Shown piece after piece: positions 11,688-22,945 of a DNA stretch of 64,000 nt. Within the stretch, counting starts at the first letter, position 1; each line of letters begins with the position of its first letter. The position numbers and the translations under genes are program-made. The stretch comes from Sorex araneus (lineage: Eukaryota; Chordata; Mammalia; Eulipotyphla; Soricidae): contig NC_073311.1 in assembly GCF_027595985.1 (NCBI RefSeq), forward strand, positions 46,141,938-46,205,937, given 5' to 3'. The notes under the pieces were generated by a model, which was not told the DNA's origin, ran no database searches, and was given only the letters and a program-made list of their open reading frames with translations.

Positions 11688-11871
11688 GGGCTGGAGTGAT
11701 AGCACAGCAGGTAGGGCGTTTACCTGCATGCAGCCGACCCGGGTTCAATTCCCAGCATCCCATATGGTCTCCTGAGCACCACCAGGAGTAATTTCTAAGC
11801 TCATGAGCCAGGAGTAACCCCTGTGCATTGCCGGGTGTGACAAAAAAAGCAAAGAAAAAAAAAGAAAGAAT
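11688..11871 (+). mobile_element. SOR SINE nested in older SINE, with TSD
   Basis: 13-bp TSD gaaacctcctgag (11,675) / gaaaccccctgag (11,872), one mismatch. Confidence 0.92.
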
Positions 11872-11947
11872 GAAACCCCCTGAGCATTGCTGGGTGTGGT
11901 CCCAAAATAAAAAACAAAGTACAAAATAATAATAATAAATAAATAAG

Positions 11948-12205
11948 TGGGCTGGTGCGATAGCACAGCGGTAGGGTGTTTGCCTTGCATGCAGCCGACC
12001 CGTGTTCGATTCCTCCGCCCCTCTAGGAGAGCCCAGCAAGCTACTGAGAATATCGCGCCCACACGGTAGAGCCTGGCAAGCTACCCGTGGCGTATTGGAT
12101 ATGCCAAAAACAGTAACAGTAAGTCTCACAATGAGAGCTGTTATTGGTTTCCGCTTGAACAAATTGATGAGCAACAGGATGACAGTGACAATGACAGCGA
12201 CAGTG
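11948..12205 (+). mobile_element. Type-B SINE, full length with TSD
   Basis: The tRNA-like head (gcgatagcacagcggtaggg, gtgttcgattcc) is shared with SOR. The body is cctccgcccctctaggagag, agcctggcaagctacccgtg, gatatgccaaaaacagtaac. The tail is gacagtgacaatgacagcga instead of poly(A). TSD aaataaataag at 11,937-11,947 and 12,206-12,216. Confidence 0.9.
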
Positions 12206-12737
12206 AAATAAATAAGCATTGCTCACAGCTCCTCCGCTGGAGGAAACAGGGCAACCAAGCAGAGCAGACCTCTGAAAAGTACATTACCTTCCCTGGGTGC
12301 AGGGGTGAAGGGGCACTCGACTTCCACAGGGTCTCCGTAGGGGGTGCCTGCCATGCCCTTCCCCGGGGGGCTAGGGTGTTCCCACCTGCCCCAATCTGGA
12401 CTCCTCTTCCTCGGGAGCGTGCTCCCTGTTCCTAGGTGCCAGACGCCCGCAGGACGTCACCACCGGTAAGACGTGTTCTGTTTCTCAATGTCTCTGGACG
12501 TCCCCGGGGAATCAATGACCCGCCACTCCTGACTCCCTGCCATCAGCCGCTACCCTTTGGTCAGGGCTGTGCGCTTCTCCCCAGGCCAGTTTCCAGTGAG
12601 AGAGTTTTTGGGAACAAGAAGCCCCAAAGGCGAGGGTGAAGGGCAGGAGTTTGCAGTAGGGGGCCTGCCCCTGGGGCAGGGGGTGCCAGTGCAAGCACTG
12701 GGAGCGTGGGGCAGGGGACAGTGCTGCCACAGAAGCA

Positions 12738-12887
12738 GTTTGGGGAGGGGTGGGTGGACTGGGGACATTGGTGAAGGAAAGTGGACACTGGTGAAGGGAT
12801 TGATATTGGAACACTGTATGCCTGAGATTTATTAATGAATAACTTTGTAACTGTCATGTACTGTGATTAAAAACTTTTTTAAAAAAA
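12738..12887 (+). mobile_element. L1 3' UTR tail
   Basis: ggactggggacattggtgaa to aactttgtaactgtcatgta, with an A-rich end abutting a SINE. Confidence 0.82.
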
Positions 12888-12888
12888 T

Positions 12889-13074
12889 GGGGCTGGAGGA
12901 GTTGGAGTGATAGCACAACGGGTAGGGCATTTGCCTTGCACGAGGCCAACCTAGGATCAATTCCCAGCATCCCATATGGGCCCCTGAGCACCGCCAGGAG
13001 TAATTCCTGATTGCAGAGCCAGGACTAGCCCCTGTGCATTGTTGGGTGTGACCCAAAAAAGTAAGAAAAAAGAA
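12889..13074 (+). mobile_element. SOR SINE
   Basis: Short head duplication (gctggaggagttggagtgat) then near-consensus body. Confidence 0.92.
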
Positions 13075-13075
13075 T

Positions 13076-13237
13076 GGGGCTGGAGGGACAATGCAGCAGG
13101 TAGGGCACTTGCCTTGCATGTAGCTGACCCGTGTTGGATGCTGGGCACCCCAGATGGTCCCCCAGCACTGCCAGGAACGATCCCTGAACCCAGAGGAAGC
13201 CCTGAGCACAGACCAGGGTTGACCAAACACCAAAATA
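13076..13237 (+). mobile_element. SOR SINE, diverged
   Basis: ggggctggagggacaatgca ... aaccaggaagccctgagcac-like body. Confidence 0.85.
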
Positions 13238-13349
13238 AGTACATCGAAAGCGGGGGGGGGGGGGAGTTTTAATTATTTTTTTAAAAAATAAAAATAAATG
13301 AGTGGCTCTATGTCCAACTTCCAGTTCAAATTAAAATTACTCCTTCTGT

Positions 13350-13690
13350 GAAGTAAAATAGGTTTATTTAGAGAAGGACGAGTCTGAGGAGAGAGCGGGA
13401 GACAGAGAGTGGTGATGTTCAAGAAGGAACGCGGGCGGAGAGCTCGCTCTGCTGCGGGGATGCAGCCCAAACCCAACACTATTCTGGAAGCCCCTGAACC
13501 AACTTCGCCGCCTCAGACTGTCTCTGCTCCTGGGAGGAGGGTCCTGGTGGTCCTGTAATCCTGCTCATCTGAAACTGCTCTCCGGTGCGCAATGACATAC
13601 ACCTCTCTTTTATTCTTTTGCTTTGTTCTTTTCCCACTGAGGGACTATGTTTCAATATCGGCCCGCCACACACACACAATCAAATTAAAG
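13350..13690 (-). mobile_element. Possible LTR remnant
   Basis: On the minus strand a GC-rich part is followed by ctaaataaacctattttact, resembling a U3-R-U5 end. No TSD or internal region is seen. Confidence 0.25.
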
Positions 13691-13803
13691 TGTTTATTCT
13701 GGAAACCTAGGGATTATGTCATGGCAATCACTGACGGCACATACTGGTATATATGATGACTTTACCACTATATGGTGTGTATTTGAAATAAAACATGGAC
13801 TCA

Positions 13804-14015
13804 GGGGCTGGAGCAATAGCACAGCGGGTAGGGCGTTTGCCTTGCAAGTGGTCGACTCGAGTTCAATTCCCAGCACCCCATATGGTCCCCTGAGCACCGC
13901 CAGGGGTAATTCCTCAGTGCAGAGCCAGGAGTAACCCCTGTGCATCACCGGTGTGACCCAGAAAGCAAAAAATAAATAAATAAATAAATAAATAAATAAA
14001 AAAAAATAAAAAACC
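13804..14015 (+). mobile_element. SOR SINE with (AAAT)n tail and TSD
   Basis: TSD aaacatggactca (13,791) / aaacatggattca (14,016). Confidence 0.93.
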
Positions 14016-14082
14016 AAACATGGATTCAGATAGTGTGTACCATTTTGCATGCTCTTGCATTTCATAAGAAACAAGTTTTCCT

Positions 14083-14272
14083 GGGGCTGGAGCAATAGCA
14101 CAGCGGGTAGGGCGTTTGCCTTGCATGCGGCCGACCTGAGTTCGAATCCCAGCATCCCATATGGTCCCCTGAGCACCGCCAGGGGTAATTCCTGAGTGCA
14201 GAGCCAGGAGTAACCCCTGTGCAGAGCCAGGTGTGACCCAAAAAAAAAAAAAAAAAGAAAGAAAGAAAGAAA
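14083..14272 (+). mobile_element. SOR SINE with 16-bp TSD
   Basis: TSD agaaacaagttttcct at 14,067-14,082 and 14,273-14,288: a young insertion. Confidence 0.95.
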
Positions 14273-14572
14273 AGAAACAAGTTTTCCTCCCCATTATAAT
14301 CTACAACCACTTTTCAAAGCCTACTCACAGTTTCCATCCTAAACTCCCGAGAGCTCTAAAATACCTTGCTTTCCTGCTTCTTCATTCTGCCAGCACGGCC
14401 TAAACACTGGGTTTCACACGACTCACTTCCTGTGGCTTCACCTCTCTCTCCTCTCTGTTCTATGGTTACGGATAACTGCATCTGCACCCCGCCCTGATCC
14501 AACGCAGGGCAGACCACCACGTCAGTACTCTAGGTATGCCACAGTTTCATTCAAATTAGTAACCCCACACAA

Positions 14573-14711
14573 ATGGGGCCACGCCCAGCAGTGCTCAGGG
14601 GCCACGTCTGGCCGTGTTCAAGGGACCATACGTGGTACCAGGATTTAAATCTGTGTTGCAACAGCAGTACCACCGGCAAGTACCTGGACCTTTGGACTAC
14701 CTCTCCAGCCC
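14573..14711 (-). mobile_element. SINE, old
   Basis: ggggccacgcccagcagtgc ... ggactacctctccagcccc. Confidence 0.75.
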
Positions 14712-15076
14712 CACAGACTACAAAAACACTGTTCCCCAAAAACGACATCACTGTTTCTTTAAAAATGACGAGACATAGGTTCTTTTCATTTTAGCATCAC
14801 CCACATCCCAACCTTGGGTGCAGAGTTTCTCTTCCTCTATGGAGACTCTCTCTTCTCTATTTCCTAAATGAAATTATTTAGTTCCCAAGTACGACAAAAC
14901 ATCAATGTATTTAGTGTTCCCCCCCCCCCAAACACATGCCTAGATTGTCTACAGGGACTGAGAAAGGAATGACTCTAAGGAAGGCATGAGTTTCAAATCA
15001 GATTATTTAATCCACACACACTCAGTTTCCCAGATCTGAGTTTACAGTTTTCAGTCAAGTACATTTTGAACAAGGT

Positions 15077-15232
15077 GGGGCCGGATAGTACAGTGTTTAG
15101 GGCATTTGCCTTGCACATGGCTGACCCAGGTTCGATTCCCAGCATCCCCAGCATCCACCAAGCACCCACAGGAGTGCAGAGCCAGAAGGAACCCCTGAGC
15201 ATCACTGGGTGTGACCCAAAAAGAAAAAAAAA
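15077..15232 (+). mobile_element. SOR SINE, internally shortened
   Basis: ggataggtacagtg-like head, ccaggttcgattcccagcat, then a body lacking one 25-bp motif. Confidence 0.85.
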
Positions 15233-15373
15233 AGGAGGAAAGAAAGAAAATTTTAGCGAAGTTGTATTATTTACTTCAAATTGTATATACAACGAGTGAA
15301 CTGTAAAGAAATATATTTCCTAGGCTTTCTTTGAACAAAAGAACCAATAGTATGACTTGCATTAAGTAATTTT

Positions 15374-16702
15374 ATGGAGAAATTTCAAGCAGCTTACTCA
15401 GCAAATCATCACACTTTAAAAAGTGGGGTGAAGGCACATATCTCCCTAATACCGAAAGCAAACAAAGACACCACACAAAAAGAAAACTACAGGCCGATAT
15501 CCCTGATGAACACAAATGCAAATATCCTCAACAAAACATTAGCAAATAGAATCCAACAACTCATCAAAAAGATCATACACCCTGACCAAGTGGGATTCAT
15601 CCCGGGGATGCAAGGATGGTTTAACATCCGGAAATCAATCACCATAACCCATCATATCAACAAAAGAAAAGATAAAAACCATATAATCATATCAATAGAT
15701 GCAGAGAAAGCATTTGACAAGATTCAGCACCCGTTTATGATGAAGACTCTCCCCAAAATAGGTTTAGAAGGGACTTTCCTCAATATAGTCAAAGCCATCT
15801 ATCACAAGCCTATGGCAAGTATCATTCTCAATGGGGGAAAAACTAAGAACCTTCCCTCTAAGATCAGGAATGAGACAAGGATGCCCACTCTCACCACTTC
15901 TGTTCAATATAGTACTGGAAGTACTTGCAATAGCCGTTAGGCAAGACAAAGGCATTCAGGGCATTCAGGTAAGAAAGGAAGAAATTAAGCTCTCACTATT
16001 CGCAGATGATATGATACTATATTTAGAGAACCCTAAAACCTGTACCAAAAACCTCCTGGAAACAACAGACTTGTATAGTAAAGTTGCAGGCTATAAAATC
16101 AATACCCAAAAGTTATGGCTTTCCTATATGCAAATAATGAGAGAGAATAAAGCGACATGAACAAAGCAATCCTGTTTACAACTATGCCTCAGAAAATTAA
16201 GTACCTCAGAACCAGCCTAACTAACGAGGTAAAGGACCTGTACAAAGAAAACTACAAAATGTTACATCAAGAAATAAAAGAGGACATGAGGAAATGGAAA
16301 GATATCCCCTGCTCATGAATCGGGAGAATTAACATTGTCAAAGTGGCAATACTGCCCAAAGCTTTGTACAAATTCAACACGATCCCTATAAGGTTACCCA
16401 TAACATTCTTCAAAGAAATGGAGCAAATACTCCTGAAATTCATATGGAACAATAAGCCTCCACGAATAGCTAAAGCAATTCTTGGGGAAAAGAAGATGGG
16501 AGGCATCACCTTCCCCAACCTCAAACTCTACTACAAAGAGGTAATAATTAAACAGCATGGTCGTGGAACAAAGGCAGAGCAGCAAGACCAATGGAACAGG
16601 GTTGAGTATCCTGACACATACCCTCAAATATATGATCATCTAATCTTTGATAAGGGAGCAAGAAATGTGAAGTGGAGCAAGGAAAGGCTCTTTAACAAAT
16701 GA
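15374..16702 (+). pseudogene. L1 ORF2 reverse-transcriptase pseudogene
   Basis: RT blocks are readable in at least three frames. Frame breaks lie near 15,840 and between about 16,130 and 16,340. A third readable block (ALYKFNTIPIRLPITFFKEMEQILLKFIWNNK) runs to about 16,700. Only the 15,374-15,418 part may be flanking DNA. Confidence 0.85.
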
Positions 16703-18190
16703 GCTGGCAAAATTGGACAGCTACATACAAAAAAAAAATATGGGCTCAGATCTCTACCTAACACCATGCACAAAAGTCAGATCAAAACTGGATTAAAGAC
16801 CTCAACATCAGACCAGAATCCATCAGGTACATTGAAGACAAGATCTGCAAAACCCTCCACAATAATGAAGCTAAAGATATCTTTAAAGGTGACACACCAT
16901 TGGCCAAGCAAGTGGACACAGAGATAAACAAATGGGACTACCTTAAACTGAGAAGCTTCTGCACCTCAAAAGATACAGTGACCAGAATACAAAGACAATC
17001 TACAGAATGGGAAAGGATATTCACCCAATAACCATCTGATAAGGGGTTGATATCAAGGATTTACAAGGAACTGGTTGAACTTCACAAGAAGAAAACATCC
17101 AACCCCATCAGAAAATGGGGCGAAGAAATGAACAGAAACCTTCTTAAAGAAGAAATCTGAATGGCCAAAAGGCACATGAAAAAAATGCTCTTCATCACTA
17201 ATCATCAGGGAGATGCAGATCAAAACAACAATGAGATATCATCTCACACCACAGAGACTGGCACACATCCAAAAGAACAAAAGCAACCAGTGTTGGCGTA
17301 TGGGGGGGGGGAGAAAGGGACGCTCTTTCACTGCTGGTGGGAAGTGCAAGTCCTTTTGGAAAACAGTATGGACACTTCCAAAAAATTAGAAATTGAGCTC
17401 CCATTTGACCCAGAAATACCCCGGAGATACAAAATATATCCTGGAGATACAAAAAAGTGTAGTAGAAATGACATCTGCATTCATATTATCATTGTAGCAC
17501 TGTTTACAATAGCCAAAATCTGAAAAAAAAAAAAAACCCGAATGCCCGAGAACAGATGACTGGTTAAAGAAACTTTGGTATATCTACACAATGGAATACT
17601 ATGCAGCTGTTAGAAAAGATGAAGTCATGAAATTTGCATTAGGTAGATCAACATGGAAAGTATCATGTTAAGTGAAGTGAGTCAGAAAGAGAGGGACAGA
17701 CGTAGAAAGACTGCACTCATTTGTGGAATATAAAGTAACAGAATGGGAGACTTACACCCAAGAAAAGTAGAGATAGGTACCAGGAGGATTACTCCACAGC
17801 TTAGAAGCCGACCTCACATGCTGGGGGAAAAGGCAGCTAAGACAGAGAAGGGACCACCAAGTAAAGGGTGCTAGGAGGGCCCGCTCGGGATGGGAGATGC
17901 GGGCTGAAAGCAGACTATAGACCGAACATGATGGCCACTTAATACCTCTATTGCAAACCACAACACCCAAAAAGAGAGAGAGCAAAAGGAAATACCCTGC
18001 CACAAAGGTGGGGTAGGGTGGAGGGGACGAGGTGGGGGGGTGGGAGCGATGCTGGGATCTACTGGTGGTGGAAAATGGGCACTGGTGGAGGGATGGGCAC
18101 TCGATTATTGTATGACTGAAACTCAAACACGAAAGTTTGTAAGTCTGTAACTGTACCTCATCTTGATTCACTAATAAAAATTCTTTTAAA
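15418..18190 (+). mobile_element. 5'-truncated LINE-1 with decayed ORF2 and 3' UTR
   Basis: It starts inside the reverse transcriptase region ([11 protein letters not shown]) and continues through [39 protein letters not shown] and, after a frameshift near 15,840, [18 protein letters not shown] and the catalytic FADDMILY. Further frameshifts and stops follow to about 17,520. The 3' UTR (17,700-18,190) contains gagagagag, ggcactggtggagggatggg, gtatgactgaaac and ends aataaaaa. This 3' UTR is the reference for the shorter L1 tails listed here. It cannot encode an active protein. Confidence 0.93.
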
Positions 18191-18239
18191 AGAATTGGAG
18201 TGAAGGGACCCAGAGACCTATTACAGCGAGTGAGGCAAT

Positions 18240-18345
18240 TCTTGTTACTATAACAAGTATCACATTGGAGACGTTACTGGTGCCTGCTCCAGCAAATCTA
18301 TGAGCAACGGAATGACAGTGATAGTGATAGTGACAGAGGCAATTC
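18240..18345 (+). mobile_element. Type-B SINE, 3' part
   Basis: acattggagacgttactggt ... gagcaacggaatgacagtga; follows the L1 end. Confidence 0.8.
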
Positions 18346-18377
18346 TATCCCCAGCACTGTCAAAGGTCCCCCAACTC

Positions 18378-18560
18378 AGGGGACAGGGCGATAGTACAGC
18401 AGATGGGGTTCTTCCTTAGGATGGTGACCTGAGTTCAATTCCTGGAATCCCATGTGGTCCCCGGAGCACCGCTGGGGGAGTAATTCCTTAGCCCAGAGCC
18501 AGGACTAACCCCAGAGCATCACCAGGTGTGATCCAAAAACAAGCAAAAACAAAAACAAAA
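18378..18560 (+). mobile_element. SOR SINE
   Basis: gggcgatagtacagcagatg ... catcaccaggtgtgatcca. Confidence 0.88.
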
Positions 18561-18575
18561 AGTCACTCAACTTAT

Positions 18576-18700
18576 ACCAGGAGTGATCCCTGAGCACAGA
18601 ATCAAGACTGATCTCTGAGCACAGAATCAAGACTGATCTCTGAGCACAGAATCAGGAGTCATCCCTGAGCACAATTAGGTGTGATCCCTGCATGCTCCCC
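18576..18700 (+). repeat. 25-bp tandem repeat derived from SINE body
   Basis: Units atcaagactgatctctgagc(acaga) at 18,601 and 18,626, and a variant at 18,651; flanked by ordinary SINE 3' sequence. Confidence 0.85.
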
Positions 18701-18800
18701 ATCTCCATCCCTGCCTCCCTCTGCCCCCGCCCGCCCACCAGCAAATAAAGAAGACTGATGATTTGCTTGTAAAAAAAAAAAAATCAAAAATAAGTGTCAA

Positions 18801-18972
18801 GGGGCTGGAGAGACAGTATAACAGTTAGGGCACTTGCCTTGCATGGCGCCAACCTGGATTCAAATCTTGACACTCCAGATGGTCCCCTGAGCACAGCCAG
18901 GAGTGATTCCTGAGTACAGAGCCAGAAGCAACCCGAGTATAACCAGATGTGCACCCCTCCCCCCCAAAAAAA
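18801..18972 (+). mobile_element. SOR SINE, diverged
   Basis: ggggctggagagacagtata ... caggagtgattcctgagtac. Confidence 0.87.
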
Positions 18973-19251
18973 ACCCTAACACTTTAAAAAAGAAAAGAAA
19001 GAAATGGCAAGTGTGTTAACATACTAGTGGTACTGATGGTAATTAAGAGCCTGGGACTTGGGTCACACTGCTTCGGCTTCATTTCTGCTTTGGCTTCATT
19101 TCTGCTTTAAACCTCAACTTCCTTTTGAAAACATTTCCTGCTTGTGGGTTACTGTGAGCCCTCCACTTACTCCTGTGAAGCGTTTAGAATCCTGTATGTT
19201 AGCTGATACAATGTTTCATCACTAGGATACATTTTACAAAGTTCTCCAAGT

Positions 19252-19412
19252 CTGGGCCAGAGCCATAGGCCAGCAGGCAGGGCACTAGCCTTGCACGTGG
19301 TCAACCTGGGTTCAAACTCCGGCACCAGGGATGGTCCCCTGAGCCCTCCAGGAGTCATCCCTGAGCACACAGCCCTGAGCACCGCTAGGAGAGCCTCAAA
19401 AACAACCACCAC
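19252..19412 (+). mobile_element. SOR SINE, old
   Basis: ccttgcacgtggtcaacctg ... ccaggagtcatccctgagca. Confidence 0.8.
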
Positions 19413-19414
19413 AA

Positions 19415-20345
19415 AGCTCAGTCTGATTTCCCATCTCTCTGCCCTTACTAAGGACTTCCTAACACCACCATCATCCCAGAAGTGCAGCACGCAAGCCCTG
19501 GCTTTTGACCAGATAAACTGCTTTATTACAAGTTTCTCTTTAAAAAAAAAAAATACATCAATTGAACTTTTTTATTTTTTTACAACTTTCACGTTCTTCT
19601 TCAGATCAAACTGCCAGCATGCTATAAAGTTATGTCATGCTATAAAGTTAGTTATTGGGCCTGAGAGAGTTCAAAGGGGTAAGCAGATGCAAAGCATGCG
19701 TGCAGGTGGCCTGGGGCGGGCTGTGGCCAGTGCATGTGTCCCAAGCATGGCTGGGTGAGGGGCAGGAACCTGGGGTGGGGGTGCGGGGCGGTAGGAATCA
19801 TCAAGTATGATATAAAGTATCTACACACACATGCAGAGAAACTGACTCAACACATCCAGGCCCTTTAAATGCTCCCTATAGGAGACATACTGAACAAAAA
19901 TAGGTCTTTAGGAAACCACAATACTGCAAGAATGAAAATGAAAGTTGGACTAGAAAGTGGCTCTCCTACCAGTTAAGCTTAAACGCTAGGTTTTGTTTAT
20001 TTTAACATCTAAGACGTCCACATGATATTTTTACAATTTACAAATGAACAGGACTCTTGTATATCCATCCTGTGCTTCCTGCAGGAGTCGAGAGAAAAGC
20101 AGACTCGACAAAGTGGGGCAGGCCAAGAAGGGAACTATCATGTTTCCCTGGGGTTGTTCTGAGGCTTTCTAATAAGGAACTGAAGTGTTTCCTAACTTTT
20201 TCTTTGTTAGATAATTAGAATAAGAATTTTTTTGAACTTCTGCTTATTTTTAATAGAAGTCTCGTTTGGATAAAATCCTTATATCACAAAATACAAAATT
20301 TAAAAGATGGAATTAATTTTGAATATATATATTTAAAAATATATT
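19415..20345. other. Mostly unique stretch
   Basis: Possible decayed SINE at 19,655-19,760; the remainder is unassigned. Confidence 0.45.
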
Positions 20346-20349
20346 TACG

Positions 20350-20495
20350 AAGTTTTGCTACTGTCATTACAATGAATTTTAGAACATTTTATCACCCTCA
20401 GAATGCCCATTGGCAGTTTCTCCCTTCACCCCTCCAGACACGGATAACAATGAGTTTATCCGTCTCTTTATGGAATTTCCAATTCTGAACTTCTA
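20350..20495 (-). mobile_element. Eutherian L1 3' UTR, left part
   Basis: attttagaacattttatcac, gcccattggcagtttctccc and atggaatttccaattctgaa match the reverse of an ancient L1M 3' region. It resumes at 20,785 beyond a type-B SINE. Confidence 0.75.
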
Positions 20496-20755
20496 ATCAC
20501 TGTCACTGCCACTGTCATCCCATTGCTCATCGATTTGCTTGAGCGGGCATCAGTAATGTCTCTCATTATGAGACTTGTTATTACTGTTTTTGGCATAGCC
20601 AATACGCCACGGGTAGCTTGCCAGGCTCTGCCGTGCGGGCTCGATACTCTCGGTAGCTTGACGGGCTTTCTGAGAGGGGCGGAGGAATCGAACATGGGGG
20701 ATCTGCCGCATGAAAGGCGAATACCCTACCACTGTGCTCTCTCTCCAGATAGGAA
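20496..20755 (-). mobile_element. Type-B SINE inserted in old L1
   Basis: Complete copy. Tail side: ctgtcactgccactgtcatc at the left edge. Confidence 0.9.
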
Positions 20756-20784
20756 AAAAAATCACATGATTTTTTTTTTTTTGA

Positions 20785-20935
20785 CTGCTTTCTTTGGCCC
20801 AACACCCAGCATAATGCTTTCAAGCTCATTTATCTTGTAGTGGATGGGGGTTGTACTTCATTTCTGTTTATCATAATATGACCATCTGCTATATGGATGT
20901 CACTTTTCTGTGATGGACTTTAAGGGTACCTTTAA
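20785..20935 (-). mobile_element. Eutherian L1 3' UTR, right part
   Basis: cagcataatgctttcaagct, gtacttcatttctgtttatc and ctgtgatggactttaagg continue the element broken at 20,495. Confidence 0.72.
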
Positions 20936-21011
20936 CTTGTCTTGGTCGTGTGTCGCTTACTACGACATTTGCAGCTAACTATAACTTTATCGCTGGTCAG
21001 CTGGAAGATGG

Positions 21012-21172
21012 AGGTGGCCGGAGCGGGAGCTCGGGGGCTGGACTCCCCACTCTGCCTCTCCACATGGGAGGCCCAGGGCCAGTGCATGCCCTGGACAGTC
21101 CCTGAGCACAGCTGGGGCACATCCCAAGCACGGAGCCTCAGAGGCCCCTGAGTGCTGCAGGTTTGGCCCCCA
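21012..21172 (+). mobile_element. SINE-like, very diverged
   Basis: ggccggagcgggagctcggg ... ccctgagcacagctggggca ... tttggcccccaaaac. Confidence 0.4.
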
Positions 21173-21371
21173 AAACACAAAGATAGAGGAAAGGGACAGC
21201 CAAGGGGAAGAATGGAGCAGACCAGGTTCTGGATTGCTGGAACCCCTGTGGGATTCGCTTTCTTGCCCCTACACTAACACTGTTTTTATTCCAGGGGAAT
21301 ATATGGAAAATAGTGAAAATATTTACATTCCCACTATGTTCCACTGGCCCTATTATAGTCCTGTAACGTTT

Positions 21372-21536
21372 ATTTTGTTGTTGTTGTTGTTGTTTGGACC
21401 ATACGTCAGTGGTGCCCAGGGGACCAGGCAGGGCGGGGAGGGAACCTGGGCCTCCCATATGCCAAGTGGAACCCAGCCTCCCATATGCAAAGAGCACTGG
21501 CCTGTGCTCAGACCACTGGGCTATCTCTCTGGCCCC
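21372..21536 (-). mobile_element. SOR-related SINE
   Basis: tggaccatacgtcagtggtg ... ggctatctctctggcccc, with a repeated cctcccatatgc motif. Confidence 0.75.
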
Positions 21537-21677
21537 TGTGTTTATTTTCACTTTACCAGCACAACAATAACAACAAAAGTACTCTCAGACTAAAACAAAG
21601 GAAAAAAAAAAATCCTTGCCGTTGGCAAAACACTGTCTAATCCTCCAATTTTTGTTTTTTAAAAAAATACAAGTCCT

Positions 21678-21915
21678 TCAAAATATTTTAAAATTTAAAC
21701 CAAAAGGAGAGGCAATCACCCAATTAATACCCTCAATTAATATTAAGTATAATATTAAATAATTTTAAATAATGAAACATAATATTTAAATATTAAATTA
21801 ATATTAAATTTTAATTAAATTAAATTAATATTAAATAGAATATTTTAAAATATTTTAAAATTTAAAGCAAAAGGAAAGGTTTTAATCACCCAAATTAATC
21901 ACCCAATTAATACCC
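21678..21915. repeat. AT-rich tract with direct duplication
   Basis: aaatattttaaaatttaaa-caaaagga ... aatcacccaattaatacc occurs at 21,680-21,731 and 21,845-21,914, with (ATTAA)-rich sequence between. Confidence 0.75.
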
Positions 21916-22149
21916 TCCTTGAACTTATCTCATAGAATCTAATTTGGGGGCGGGGCTCCCGAAATCTCAAACAGCCTGGGGGCTACTCAGTGATGCCTCA
22001 GGCCCTATCGGAGGTGCTGATAAGAGAAGAGCCCTAAGGTGCAGAGGACCAAACCTAGGACCTGGTGCGTGCACGGCTGTGCCCCTAATCAGCTCTGCTC
22101 ATTTCCCCGGCCCCTCACACAATCTATCTCCCAAACCTAGGAGATACAC

Positions 22150-22255
22150 ATGTTCCTACATTTCCACTCAGGAAACTGAATCCCAGAGGGGCTGAGTAAG
22201 TTACAATGCTGGTGAGTTCACAGCCCAGGCCTTTAATTCACACCTTTCTGACTAA
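22150..22255 (+). mobile_element. MIR relic
   Basis: caggaaactgaatcccagag, gggctgagtaagttacaatg and cacagcccaggcctttaat follow the MIR core. Confidence 0.6.
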
Positions 22256-22744
22256 CCAGCAAAACAAAAGGACAACACAGGGGACACAGGGACATTCGCT
22301 AGGCCACAAGTCTTCTGCCCTGAGTCAAGTGGCCCCGGGGAACGTGGACTTCAAAGCCAAGCACTTTCCCGTCCTGTCTTCCCTCCCACTTCCACTCAGG
22401 CCAACACCGAAATCCAGTAAATTGGATCCTGGTTATTTTTTAACACAGCAGATTGCTCAAGAATGAAAAGAGCCTCTTCCCCCAAGCCTCATCCCTGATT
22501 CACAGGTGAACTCTGCATTATTTATTTCTGAATTAATAAGTGAGCAAATATTTACCAGAGAGCCAGGAATGTAGCCAAATATAACCCCAGGCAATCAGGC
22601 ACTGATAAACGACTCTGCGAGGCAGCACAGGGCAGGCAGATCTTTAGCACCGGCCGCCCGAATGCTTACTTGATAATACATCACCTCGCTCAGAGGAAGA
22701 CAGACCTACAGTATGTGCTCCCGATGTGAAATTCTGCGTATTCC

Positions 22745-22770
22745 TGAGTCAGCACTGGCTGACTGAGTCA
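22745..22770. promoter_or_regulatory. Paired AP-1/MARE-type sites
   Basis: TGAGTCAGCA (22,745-22,754) and TGAGTCA (22,764-22,770), 19 bp centre to centre, in otherwise unique DNA. Confidence 0.35.
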
Positions 22771-22945
22771 AAATGTGGGTGTTTGTTCATCAAGTACAAC
22801 GAACGAGAAAGTTAACCATGAGCTAAACCTTAAAGAACAGATAAGCTTTTGGGGTCTGGTTAAGGGGGGCTTCTGGCATTTAGGTGGTGAGGTGACTGTG
22901 CCACAAATTCCAACAGAATCATAAACACATAGCCTTAATGATCAC

